Positions 49,696 to 57,113 of a stretch of DNA of 64,000 nucleotides are shown in pieces. The stretch's first letter is position 1, and each line of letters begins with the position of its first letter. This DNA is from an uncultured bacterium (lineage in GTDB: Bacteria; Actinomycetota; Actinomycetes; S36-B12; CAIYMF01): positions 1-64,000 of the forward strand of contig CAIKEU010000079.1 of NCBI GenBank assembly GCA_903826575.1. The letters are read 5' to 3'. The notes under the pieces were generated by a model. It saw nothing but the letters and a program-made list of their open reading frames with translations, did no database searches and was not told where the DNA came from. Made by a program: the position numbers and the translations under genes.

Positions 49696-49917
49696 ATGAG
49701 TATCGGGCAGATCGTCGACGTAGAAATCGGGCCGGAGGGTATCAAACTCGGCCAGTTGATCAAGTTTGTCAACGCAGTGGAAACCGGTGGAGAGGCGAAG
49801 ACCCTGCTGGAATCGGGTCTTGTACGCGTTAACGGAAACCCTGAAAAGCGTCGCGGGGCGCAGCTCAGTCAAGGTGATGTTGTGACGGTGGCCGGCAAAT
49901 CTTGGCGGATCGTATAA
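49696..49917 (+). CDS. Small S4-domain RNA-binding protein (YaaA/RlbA-like)
   Basis: A 73-residue protein that is a single S4 domain: IKLGQLIKFVNAVETGGEAKTLLESGLVRVNGNPEKRR, then GDVVTVAGKSWRIV. Stand-alone S4 proteins of this kind bind structured RNA and some act in 50S assembly. The ATG at 49696 is the natural start, although its ribosome site is weak; the frame is open seven codons upstream. It converges with thiL. Confidence 0.88.
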   Translation: MSIGQIVDVEIGPEGIKLGQLIKFVNAVETGGEAKTLLESGLVRVNGNPEKRRGAQLSQGDVVTVAGKSWRIV

Positions 49918-49927
49918 CGCTCGATCT

Positions 49928-50872
49928 TTATGACCTGAAGTGATCCCAGCCGCCGGCGGGATCGACGGTCTGGCCATCCACGACGATACCGGGATCGCCG
50001 TCGCGCACGTCACCGATCATCGCGAACCCGTCTGGTAAACCACTGCGCGCCGGAAATGTCGCAACAAGCGCGTGATCATCACCGCCTGTCAGAACCCAGG
50101 TCAGCGGATCTGCGTTGAAAGCCGCAGCAGCCTGTGCGACAGCCTCCTCGACAACTAGTAGATCGCTCTGGATGTGCATCGAGCAGTTGGAGGCAATCCC
50201 GATGTGGCGAACATCGCTGACAAGACCATCAGAGATATCGATCATCGACGTCGCACCGTAGATGGCGGCTGAAACCCCTTGTGCATAAGGCGGTTCCGGA
50301 ACTCGATGAGCGTCGACGAGGACGCGAGGTGAGCGAAAACCGCGGCCAAGAATCGCCAACCCCGCTGCAGCCCAGCCCAATCGGCCGGCAATAGCAATGA
50401 CGTCGCCCGGCTTCGCTCCCGCCCGTGTTACCGCCTGCCTGCCCTGCAAATCTCCTAACACGGTTACGGAGATGGTGATCAATTCGGATCGAACAATGTC
50501 GCCGCCAACGATGCGAGCACCGACTCGTTCACACTCGAGGGCAAGACCCTCGGTTAGCTCAGAAACCCAGCTCACCTCAGTGTTGGCAGGAACGGCGAGC
50601 CCGACGACACATGCCGTCGGGTGCGCGCCCATCGCAGCGATATCCGCCAGATTTTGGGCGGCCGCCTTCCGTCCAACATCATGTCCGGACGACCAATCCC
50701 GACGAAAGTGACGGCCTTCTACAAGCATGTCCGTAGAGACCACAACCCGGCCGTCAGGTGCCTGCACCACGGCAGCATCGTCGCCTGGACCAAGTAGCAC
50801 GTGCGCGGTTGGGGCAAATCGCGTCGTAACCAGATCGATCAGTCCGAACTCCCCAAGTTCGCCTACGTCCAC
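49928..50872 (-). CDS. thiL: Thiamine-monophosphate kinase
   Basis: A 314-residue ThiL. It has LLGPGDDAAVV near the N-terminus, STDMLVEGRHFRRDW and KAAAQNLADIAAMGAHPTACVVGLAVP of the PurM-like ATP-binding half, and MIDISDGLVSDVRHIG and VLTGGDDHALVATFP of the C-terminal half. It makes thiamine pyrophosphate. The GTG at 50872 has GGAG seven bases upstream and is preferred to a TTG at 50878. Confidence 0.94.
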   Translation of the reverse strand: MDVGELGEFGLIDLVTTRFAPTAHVLLGPGDDAAVVQAPDGRVVVSTDMLVEGRHFRRDWSSGHDVGRKAAAQNLADIAAMGAHPTACVVGLAVPANTEVSWVSELTEGLALECERVGARIVGGDIVRSELITISVTVLGDLQGRQAVTRAGAKPGDVIAIAGRLGWAAAGLAILGRGFRSPRVLVDAHRVPEPPYAQGVSAAIYGATSMIDISDGLVSDVRHIGIASNCSMHIQSDLLVVEEAVAQAAAAFNADPLTWVLTGGDDHALVATFPARSGLPDGFAMIGDVRDGDPGIVVDGQTVDPAGGWDHFRS

Positions 50873-51116
50873 ACTCAATCTCCGTCCTAGGCGTCATCTG
50901 GTATCACTGCGAAACCTGCCACTACGGCACCTCAAACAGTGAACAGGTGGTACCGCAATGCAATGAAGATCCTGCTACACAGCGGAGTCAAAGTAGCGCT
51001 GCCCTCGCCCCGATTGCCCACCTTTCATCCTTGGGCGATAGTCTGACGCAGCAGACAATGATGTCCGTACGTCCCAGGGGCGTCTTTGCCCCACCACATT
51101 CCGCAAGGGGGCTGCC

Positions 51117-51353
51117 ATGATTGTGCAGGCATACATCTTGATTCAGACTGAGGTCGGCAAGTCGTCGCATGTGAGCGGCCAAATTGGCCAGATCAAAGGT
51201 GTGACTCTGGCCGAAGACGTCACAGGTCCCTATGACGTGATTGTCCGGGCGGAAGCGCAAAACTTCGACGAACTTGGTAAGTCCGTCGTGGCCAAGATTC
51301 AGGCCGTCGAGGGAATCACCCGAACGTTGACGTGCCCCGTCATTCACCTGTGA
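51117..51353 (+). CDS. Stand-alone Lrp/AsnC ligand-binding (RAM) domain protein
   Basis: A 78-residue protein that is only the effector-binding beta-alpha-beta domain of Lrp/AsnC regulators, without a DNA-binding domain: VQAYILIQTEVGKSSHVSGQI, then VTGPYDVIVRAEAQNFDELGK. Such solitary RAM proteins are common in actinobacteria and may bind amino acids or assemble with full-length Lrp. AAGGGGG precedes the ATG. It lies between thiL and the DUF3515 gene, a frequent neighbourhood. Confidence 0.9.
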   Translation: MIVQAYILIQTEVGKSSHVSGQIGQIKGVTLAEDVTGPYDVIVRAEAQNFDELGKSVVAKIQAVEGITRTLTCPVIHL

Positions 51354-51373
51354 AGTAACGGCTTAGTCCCCTC

Positions 51374-51826
51374 ATGACATTCATCGCACGGGCAGTGATG
51401 CTCGTGGCCGCAACAGGCCTCTTGGCCGGATGCTCTCGAGGCGTGGATGTCTCCGTTCCGAGCCCGGCACCAACCGGCCCCGGGGCATATGCATGTGCAG
51501 CACTGCACGGCCGTCTGCCCGATGAGGTTGTCACCCAAAAGGTCGTGGCCTCACATCCGAACTCGGATCTCACCAGTGCTTGGGGAAATCCGGCGATCAC
51601 CATTCGCTGCGGGGTGCAGCCACCGCTGGTCAATCCAGCCGGGCAGCTGATCGCCGTCGATGGTGTCGACTGGTATCCCGAAAAGTTCAGTGGCGGTTAC
51701 CGATTCACCACGGTACATAGAGCTCTGTTCGTCGAGGTGAACGTACCGAGCAATTACGCTCCGGAAGCTGATGTACTAGCTGACTTATCGCCGTCTATTG
51801 CTGCCACAATTCCCAAGGCTGGCTGA
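51374..51826 (+). CDS. DUF3515 lipoprotein
   Basis: A 150-residue exported protein. A short signal peptide ends in the lipobox LLAGC, with Cys20 as the predicted lipidated residue. The DUF3515 domain then has CAALHGRLPDEVV, WGNPAITIRCGVQPP, VDGVDWYPEKFSGGYRFTTVHR and VEVNVPSNYAPEADVLADLS. Its function is unknown. In many actinobacteria it lies beside ddl and thiL; ddl is not present here, which marks where the conserved order breaks and the microcompartment locus begins. Confidence 0.88.
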   Translation: MTFIARAVMLVAATGLLAGCSRGVDVSVPSPAPTGPGAYACAALHGRLPDEVVTQKVVASHPNSDLTSAWGNPAITIRCGVQPPLVNPAGQLIAVDGVDWYPEKFSGGYRFTTVHRALFVEVNVPSNYAPEADVLADLSPSIAATIPKAG

Positions 51827-52020
51827 CGCACATCGACGACTGACTCGTCAGAGTTGTTTCGCGATTCCTTGCCACCGTCAAGGTCGAGATCGAACCTAAT
51901 CACGCTATCCCCCTACTCAACGCCGTATGACATTGCGCTATCAGTGTGCCCCTGTTGTCGCGGACGTCTCAGCAACTCGCGGAGTGTTCGCGTAAACCCA
52001 GACCGTACCAAACACGCTCC

Positions 52021-52818
52021 TTAATCATCTTCAGAACGCACTTCGACGATCCTGCCACGAACCCGCGGCTGCCCATCAGCACTAGGTTTACCAAACGTCC
52101 GCACCGTTATCCTCGTCCGATCGGCTCGAAAGAGATCATGGGAATACTCGAATGGACGTCCGTCAGCGTCGGCGGTTGTACGAGTGACGGAGATAAGCGC
52201 TGACCCGGCAGGAACGTCCAGCACGAGAGCCTCGCTGTCTCCAGCGGAAAGAACTTCCAGTTGCTCGACGGCCTCATACGGACCAACTCCGTACTCCTGC
52301 TCCATGAGTTCATAGAGAGAACCACCTAGGGGCCGCTCGAGCAGACCAGGGAATCTCTCCGCCGGAAGTTGGACATGCTCCAGGGAAATGGGCAGTCCGT
52401 CGGCAAGCCGAATTCGAACGAGATCGAAAACCAGTTCGTCATCACGTAGAGCCAATGCGTGTGCCGCGTCTGCCTCTGGATGAACGACAGCGGCACTAAT
52501 GACTCGTGTTCCGGCCACGTATCCTTGTCCACGAAGCAGGGCTGGCACACCCACGATCCGGGACAGATCCCGATCAATCTTTTCGCGTGCCACGAAGGTG
52601 CCACCACCACGTCCGGGGACGCGTCGAACCGTGCCATCCAACTCAAGGGCTGCTAGCGCCTGCCGCACCGTTGTTCGACTGACACCGAGTTGAAGTGCCA
52701 AATCGCGCTCGGCTCCCAGCCGCTGGCCGGGCCGCAACGCACCTGAGCGGATCATGGAGACCAGATTGCGGCGCGCCTCATCGGCTGTCGGGCCCAGTGT
52801 GGCTTCCTGCGCGGTCAT
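52021..52818 (-). CDS. GntR-family regulator, HutC/UTRA subgroup, of the BMC locus
   Basis: A 265-residue regulator. The N-terminal winged helix (residues ~12-75) contains RPGQRLGAERDLALQLGVSRTTVRQALAALELDG and the wing VRRVPGRGGGTFVA. The C-terminal UTRA ligand domain contains LARIRLADGLPISLEH-like strands and ALISVTRTTADADGRPFEYSHDLFRADR. It is the last gene of the leftward BMC operon. RMM-type loci of mycobacteria also carry a GntR gene beside the dehydrogenase. GGTC/GACC elements at 59992-60269 are candidate operators. ATG 52818 is chosen over 52824 because AAGG lies six bases upstream. Confidence 0.92.
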   Translation of the reverse strand: MTAQEATLGPTADEARRNLVSMIRSGALRPGQRLGAERDLALQLGVSRTTVRQALAALELDGTVRRVPGRGGGTFVAREKIDRDLSRIVGVPALLRGQGYVAGTRVISAAVVHPEADAAHALALRDDELVFDLVRIRLADGLPISLEHVQLPAERFPGLLERPLGGSLYELMEQEYGVGPYEAVEQLEVLSAGDSEALVLDVPAGSALISVTRTTADADGRPFEYSHDLFRADRTRITVRTFGKPSADGQPRVRGRIVEVRSEDD

Positions 52819-52875
52819 CGACATCCTTATCCGGTGCGCCCATGCCGGACGTACGCAGAGACTAGCCTGTGTTGA

Positions 52876-53661
52876 CTACTCGGTGACTTCAAGCGCCGCG
52901 AGTGACTCGGGAAGAATTTGTCCGCCATCAATAATCAGCGCCTGCCCCGTAACGTAGGCGGCCTCGTCGGTGGCAAAGAACAGCGCGGCATTACCGATGT
53001 CGTCCACCTCGCCGAGGCGACGCAGCGGAATTGATGACTCCATCGAGGCGCGATACTCCGGACCCATCTCCGCCAATCCTTCAGTGGCGATATTGCCTGG
53101 CAGCACTGCGTTTACCGTGATACCGCGGTGCGCAAACTCAATAGCAGCCGTGCGCATGAAGCCGAGCTGTGCGGCTTTACTTGCACCGTAATGCGCCCAT
53201 CCGGGAAATCCAGTTACCGGGCCGGTGATTGACGAGGTCAGAATGATTCGGCCGTGGCTGGAATCAGTAAGCGCAGGCAGGCAGGACTGAACGGACAGGA
53301 ACGTACCTTTCACGTTCGTGTCGAAAACTAGGTCCATGTCCGCCTCGGACATGGTGGAGAAGGGAGCACCTGGGAAGATTCCAGCGTTGGCACACAGAAT
53401 ATCGATTCCGCCATTGCGCTCGATCGCTGTCGCAGCCATTTCTTCATTGTGAGACTTCTGGGAGATATCTCCGAGCAGGTACGTCACGGTGCCGTCACCA
53501 AGTGCTGTTAGCTCCGCAGCTGCTGCCACGGCTGACGCTTCGTCACGACCGGTGATGAGAACGTTGGCACCCGCTTTGGCGAAGACACGGGCAATTCCCT
53601 TGCCAATCCCCTTCGTTCCCCCGGTAACGATAACCGAGCGACCAGCGATAGAGGTAAACAT
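52876..53661 (-). CDS. Short-chain dehydrogenase, likely 1-amino-2-propanol dehydrogenase
   Basis: A 261-residue classical SDR. The cofactor motif TGGTKGIGKGIA is near residue 15, NAG near 92, and the catalytic Ser-Tyr-Lys at about 144, 158 and 162 (the last two in YGASK). IDGG closes the fold. Gene order relative to the regulator, kinase and shell genes matches the RMM locus of Mycobacterium smegmatis, whose SDR oxidises (S)-1-amino-2-propanol to aminoacetone. The specific substrate is inferred from that synteny. The ATG at 53661 has AGGAG five bases upstream. Confidence 0.85.
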   Translation of the reverse strand: MFTSIAGRSVIVTGGTKGIGKGIARVFAKAGANVLITGRDEASAVAAAAELTALGDGTVTYLLGDISQKSHNEEMAATAIERNGGIDILCANAGIFPGAPFSTMSEADMDLVFDTNVKGTFLSVQSCLPALTDSSHGRIILTSSITGPVTGFPGWAHYGASKAAQLGFMRTAAIEFAHRGITVNAVLPGNIATEGLAEMGPEYRASMESSIPLRRLGEVDDIGNAALFFATDEAAYVTGQALIIDGGQILPESLAALEVTE

Positions 53662-53723
53662 ATTCACTCCTGCACTATGACGAATTGACGTGAGGTGGAC
53701 TGTTCTTGGATCCGATCTAACTA

Positions 53724-54701
53724 CTAACTGAAGTTACTTAGGTACGTCTCGGCGAGATCGCATGACGTAAACGTGAACTGTTCACCCAGAGCCTGCGCCT
53801 CGGGAACAGCTGCGTGGTCGCCAACCCACGCCACCAGTAACAGACGACGTAACATCACGAATGTGGGCAGCTCAGCGATTTCTTCCGCAGACAGGGCGCC
53901 CTCCGTCAGGTAGCCACTGATCCACGAATCGATCAACTCCGGCACCACAGGGTAGTGCTCGATGAACGAGAGCGAAGAGCCGAGATCGTAGAGATACCAA
54001 CTGAATCCGCAATCGTCGAAATCGATGACGTTCACATCGGGGCCTTCGACGAGCAAGTTTGCCAACCGCATGTCCGCGTGCACAAGACCGAATCGGTCCG
54101 GACCTTTTCCGAACGCGTGAAGACGCGCTTTCAAAGTATCCGAGCAGCGTCCCAAAATGAGCCGTTCTGCTGGGCCTACTCCCATACCGTCCTGCCATGG
54201 CCCCCAATGGCCACGCTCACCAAGGGACGTGTCGTAATCCCAGGTGAATCGGGTGAAGTTGGCTGGCTGCTGCCACGTCTTTGCGTGGCGGTGCAGCCGC
54301 GCGGTGATTGCCCCGATTTGGGCGAAGTCGGCAACGAGTCGCTCTTCGGGAGGCTCAACACCGGTCAACCATTCGAAGGCCACGACGAAACGCTCTTCGC
54401 CGTCCGGGTGGGCTACAGCGATAACGCTGCGTCCGTCAGGAGTGGCGCGGATGGGCGCTGTTTGAACAATCTCATCGGTCCGTAACGCCTCGATCCACAT
54501 CAGCTCGCTCTCGATCGCTTCGCGCGTGTGGTAGTTCGTTCGGTGCACACGGATTACGAAGCGAGTGTCACCGTCGTCGAGGCGGTACGTCGCATTTTCT
54601 GAGACGTTGAGCAGGGTCAGTTGCGCGTCGGGACGTCCATGTTCCGCGGCAGCTGCACGCGCAAAGACTTCAAGCCGTACGGTATCGAGCGCCTCGCTCA
54701 C
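53724..54701 (-). CDS. APH-family phosphotransferase, putative amino-alcohol kinase
   Basis: A 325-residue kinase of the aminoglycoside/choline-kinase fold. Brenner's motif is LVHADMRLANLLVEG (Asp210 as base, Asn215 for metal), and the metal-binding Asp is in NVIDFDDCG (about 227). The N-lobe LLNVSENATYRLDD, then RFVIRVHR, resembles homoserine-kinase-like APHs. In RMM loci this enzyme is proposed to phosphorylate the hydroxyl of 1-amino-2-propanol so that the PLP enzyme can eliminate phosphate. AAGGGAG precedes the GTG at 54701. Resistance to aminoglycosides is not suggested. Confidence 0.85.
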   Translation of the reverse strand: MSEALDTVRLEVFARAAAAEHGRPDAQLTLLNVSENATYRLDDGDTRFVIRVHRTNYHTREAIESELMWIEALRTDEIVQTAPIRATPDGRSVIAVAHPDGEERFVVAFEWLTGVEPPEERLVADFAQIGAITARLHRHAKTWQQPANFTRFTWDYDTSLGERGHWGPWQDGMGVGPAERLILGRCSDTLKARLHAFGKGPDRFGLVHADMRLANLLVEGPDVNVIDFDDCGFSWYLYDLGSSLSFIEHYPVVPELIDSWISGYLTEGALSAEEIAELPTFVMLRRLLLVAWVGDHAAVPEAQALGEQFTFTSCDLAETYLSNFS

Positions 54702-54773
54702 ACCAACTCCCTTTCACATCCCCGTGATCCGAACACCACTGATAGCGACGACATCGAGCGGTAGTGCGAGAGA

Positions 54774-55424
54774 TTACTGCCCGCGACCTTCGATTGACTC
54801 AAGGACTCGAGTAATTGCCTCTTGTGCCTTGAGAACACCAGCGGTAGTGCCACCGATATACACCCGACCGGCGGCGCCGATCATCTGAACATCGACGAGA
54901 ACATTTTCGGGGGCAACCTTTTCAGCCTCGTTCGCTGCAACGGCGGCGAAGAGGGCAGGTGTCATTTCGTACACGAGCAAGCTCTGCCCCGGTAGAAGCA
55001 TTGACGCTTGACGGTTCCGATTGATGATCACCGCATGCTGATCAGTAACGTTTTCGATCACGTCGTGGTACAGAACTCGCGGAGCGAGCTGATCAGTCGG
55101 AACTGCGTTCAAACCATCGAGAATCGCCTGACCAGCCGCCATCACGTCATCAAGTGACGACGAGTGGATTTCCAGCACGCCGAACTGGCGCTCGACGAAC
55201 AGGATACCTGGCTCAATGTCAGGCACGCTCGTAAGTGCGAGGTGCGTTACGCGCTCAATTGCGAGCCCGGGTGCAACCTCGACGATGAGTGCATGTTGAC
55301 CGGCGAACGGCGGGTACCCACGAGCACGCGTAGGCGTGCCCATGTACGCGGCGAACTGCTGCTGGAGGTCTTCCACCAGCAGGTAGACGCGTAACTCAGG
55401 TCCCGCGAACGGGACTGAGGTCAC
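54774..55424 (-). CDS. BMC-T shell protein (tandem BMC domains), first trimer
   Basis: A 216-residue tandem-domain shell protein. Domain 1 covers ~30-120 (HALIVEVAPGLAIERVTHLAL, then GILFVERQFGVLEIH) and domain 2 ~125-212 (HAVIINRNRQASMLLPGQSLLVYEMTPALFA, then VDVQMIGAAGRVYIGGTTAGV). Such proteins form pseudohexameric trimers with a central pore. It shares the ERQFGxLEIH and IGAxGRVYxxG blocks with the second BMC-T at 56506. Both differ from Pdu-type BMC-T and match the RMM type. The GTG start overlaps the BMC-H stop. Confidence 0.9.
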   Translation of the reverse strand: MTSVPFAGPELRVYLLVEDLQQQFAAYMGTPTRARGYPPFAGQHALIVEVAPGLAIERVTHLALTSVPDIEPGILFVERQFGVLEIHSSSLDDVMAAGQAILDGLNAVPTDQLAPRVLYHDVIENVTDQHAVIINRNRQASMLLPGQSLLVYEMTPALFAAVAANEAEKVAPENVLVDVQMIGAAGRVYIGGTTAGVLKAQEAITRVLESIEGRGQ

Positions 55425-55711
55425 GCGGACGCCTCACCCGAAACGTTGAAGTGCTTCGAGAGCTCGTTGTGCGGACGTGGGATCACGTGAACGGAAACCA
55501 GTTCGCCGATCGACGATGCAGTCTCTGCGCCAGCTTCAGTGGCAGCCTTGACCGCGCCGACATCGCCAACGATCGTGATGGCAACAAGACCGTCACCAAC
55601 CTGGTCGCGACCAACGATGACAACGTTGGCAGCCTTGACCATGGCATCGGCGGCAGCGAGTGCGGCTACATATCCCTTGGTCTCAATGAGACCAATTGCG
55701 TTGTTCGACAT
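55421..55711 (-). CDS. BMC-H hexameric shell protein
   Basis: A 96-residue single BMC domain: AIGLIETKGYVAALAAADAMVKAANVVIVGRDQVGDGLVAITIVGDVGAVKAA (interrupted by no gaps) and the C-terminal VSVHVIPRPHNELSKHF. This is the canonical PduA/EutM-like hexamer that tiles shell facets. The pore loop, normally Lys-Ile-Gly-Ser-Gly, appears here as GRDQVGDGLV. AAGGAG lies before the ATG at 55711. It is the only BMC-H gene in the window, so it probably supplies most of the shell. Confidence 0.95.
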   Translation of the reverse strand: MSNNAIGLIETKGYVAALAAADAMVKAANVVIVGRDQVGDGLVAITIVGDVGAVKAATEAGAETASSIGELVSVHVIPRPHNELSKHFNVSGEASA

Positions 55712-55790
55712 TGCTGTCTCCTTCTGTGTTCGCCACGTTTTCGTGGACAGTTCGGGTCACCACGTGAGACGTGGACTGATGGGTAAAGAA

Positions 55791-56069
55791 CTACTTCTTA
55801 CGGGTCTTAACTGTGTCCGTTGCAGACGGGACGGGATCGATCGAGCCGATGATGAGGGCATCGATCGGCGGTGCTACGGGCCCCGGAAACCAGGACGCCG
55901 CGACAGAACCGGTGGCGACGAGAACAGTCTCGCCAACACCAGAGCCGAGGACATCGAAAGCGATGAGCTTCGCTCCACCATCGATCTCGACCTCAAGGAA
56001 TGCACCTGCAGGAATCTGCTCCAGTCGACGGCTGGCCCAGACATTGCCGATTACCTTCGCGCGCAGCAT
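55791..56069 (-). CDS. BMC-P pentameric vertex protein (EutN/CcmL family)
   Basis: A 92-residue EutN/CcmL protein: MLRAKVIGNVWASRRLEQIPAGAFLEVEID, then AFDVLGSGVGETVLVATGSVAASWF and APPIDALIIGSID. The GxGxxVLVxxGS turn is the family mark. Pentamers cap the shell vertices. The ATG at 56069 shares its A with the TGA of the upstream gene and has AAGGAG five bases away. One vertex gene with one hexamer and two trimers makes a minimal complete shell. Confidence 0.95.
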   Translation of the reverse strand: MLRAKVIGNVWASRRLEQIPAGAFLEVEIDGGAKLIAFDVLGSGVGETVLVATGSVAASWFPGPVAPPIDALIIGSIDPVPSATDTVKTRKK

Positions 56070-56509
56070 CACGTCTCCTTTGTGATTTTCACGCCAGCCG
56101 CCCGTGCGCGATCGCGCGCGAGCGGAGTCATGACAGCCCGCTTACCGAGTACGAGAATCGCACCCGAATCAGCGGCCTCGCGGACATGCTTTTCCGTTAC
56201 GGCACCCTTTTCCACACGAACAATCGCATCAGATACGACGCTCGTCGAGGCCGGGGCCACATGTGACACAGTCGAAACTGCTAAACGGAAACTTCGGGTT
56301 CCGGCGACAATCGCATCTCGCTCAGCCTGAGTGGCTGTGGCGACTCGTCGCGCGAACGCATTCAGTTCAGCGTCCGAGTTGATGTTGACTACCTCGGTGG
56401 GAGAACCGGCTGGGTCAAGCGCCATTGTTTGCGGGACAACATCAGCGAGTACTTGCCGCACCATTTGGCGCAGCAAGTCTCGCTCGTTATCACCTAGGCC
56501 CACGGTCAC
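56069..56509 (-). CDS. Uncharacterised BMC-operon protein with EutQ-N-like C-terminus
   Basis: A 146-residue protein with no recognised enzyme signature. Residues ~5-26 (ERDLLRQMVRQVLADVV) form an amphipathic helix like those that target proteins into shells. Residues ~45-98 are a small helical/beta region. Residues ~100-143 (VTEKHVREAADSGAILVLGKRA, then MTPLARDRARAAGVKI) resemble the short motif at the N-terminus of EutQ and in other BMC-associated proteins. It corresponds by position to the unstudied MSMEG_0274 of the RMM locus. It overlaps both neighbours by three or four bases, so it is tightly coupled to shell genes. Confidence 0.8.
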   Translation of the reverse strand: MTVGLGDNERDLLRQMVRQVLADVVPQTMALDPAGSPTEVVNINSDAELNAFARRVATATQAERDAIVAGTRSFRLAVSTVSHVAPASTSVVSDAIVRVEKGAVTEKHVREAADSGAILVLGKRAVMTPLARDRARAAGVKITKET

Positions 56510-57108
56510 TGCACACCTCGTAGCGAGGCCTCGGCAGCTTCAGCGGCCTGCCGCACATTACTTTCAGTTCCAGAGAGGTAAACCCTCCCGGTGGCACCGA
56601 TCATGCGGTAGTCAACAACCTTGATATCGGCCGCCTTCTCCGCTTCGTTGGTCGCAAGAATCGCGTACGACGCAGGGGCCATCTCAAGGACGAATAGCGA
56701 CTCACCTGGCAGGGCCATCGAGCCAACCTTGTTGCGGTTGATGAGAAAGGCATGTTGACGATCAAGCATCGTGACGATTCGCGAGGCCAGAATTTGCGGG
56801 CGAACTGCCGACGACGTATCCGTTCCCAGCGCATCGAGTACGGCCTCGCCAGCCGCTTTCACCTGCCCGGTCGGACCATGAATCTCGAGGTAACCGAACT
56901 GGCGCTCAACGACCAAAATGCCAGCCTGGACTTCCGCATACTTGAGGGCGACGTCAGTCAGCGGCTCGATATCCAACCCCGGCGCTACCTCAATGATCTG
57001 TGCTGCCACATCTGCCCGCGGCAGCGCGCCCTTGATCCACGTGCCGAGGTAACACATCGTCTGCGGCTGCAGGCGATCAAGGAAGATGAACGAACGAAGT
57101 TCTGCCAC
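56506..57108 (-). CDS. BMC-T shell protein (tandem BMC domains), second trimer
   Basis: A 200-residue tandem BMC protein. Domain 1 is at ~30-110 (IIEVAPGLDIEPLTDVALKYAEVQAGILVVERQFGYLEIHG, with no gap) and domain 2 at ~115-195 (HAFLINRNKVGSMALPGESLFVLEMAPASYA, then VVDYRMIGATGRVYLSGTESNV). It is a clear paralogue of the 54774-55424 protein but has a shorter N-terminus and diverged middle loops, so the two trimers probably form different pores. The start is GTG, six bases after the aldehyde dehydrogenase stop. Confidence 0.9.
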   Translation of the reverse strand: MAELRSFIFLDRLQPQTMCYLGTWIKGALPRADVAAQIIEVAPGLDIEPLTDVALKYAEVQAGILVVERQFGYLEIHGPTGQVKAAGEAVLDALGTDTSSAVRPQILASRIVTMLDRQHAFLINRNKVGSMALPGESLFVLEMAPASYAILATNEAEKAADIKVVDYRMIGATGRVYLSGTESNVRQAAEAAEASLRGVQ

Positions 57109-57113
57109 GTAGG

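Noticed and set aside
51870-51910. GGTTCGATC-like string on the minus strand suggesting a tRNA T-loop
   Set aside because: No 5-bp T-stem forms around it, and no acceptor or anticodon stem could be built nearby.
53724-54701. Possible aminoglycoside resistance gene
   Set aside because: It has the APH fold, but its position inside a BMC operon and match to RMM gene order point to an amino-alcohol kinase.
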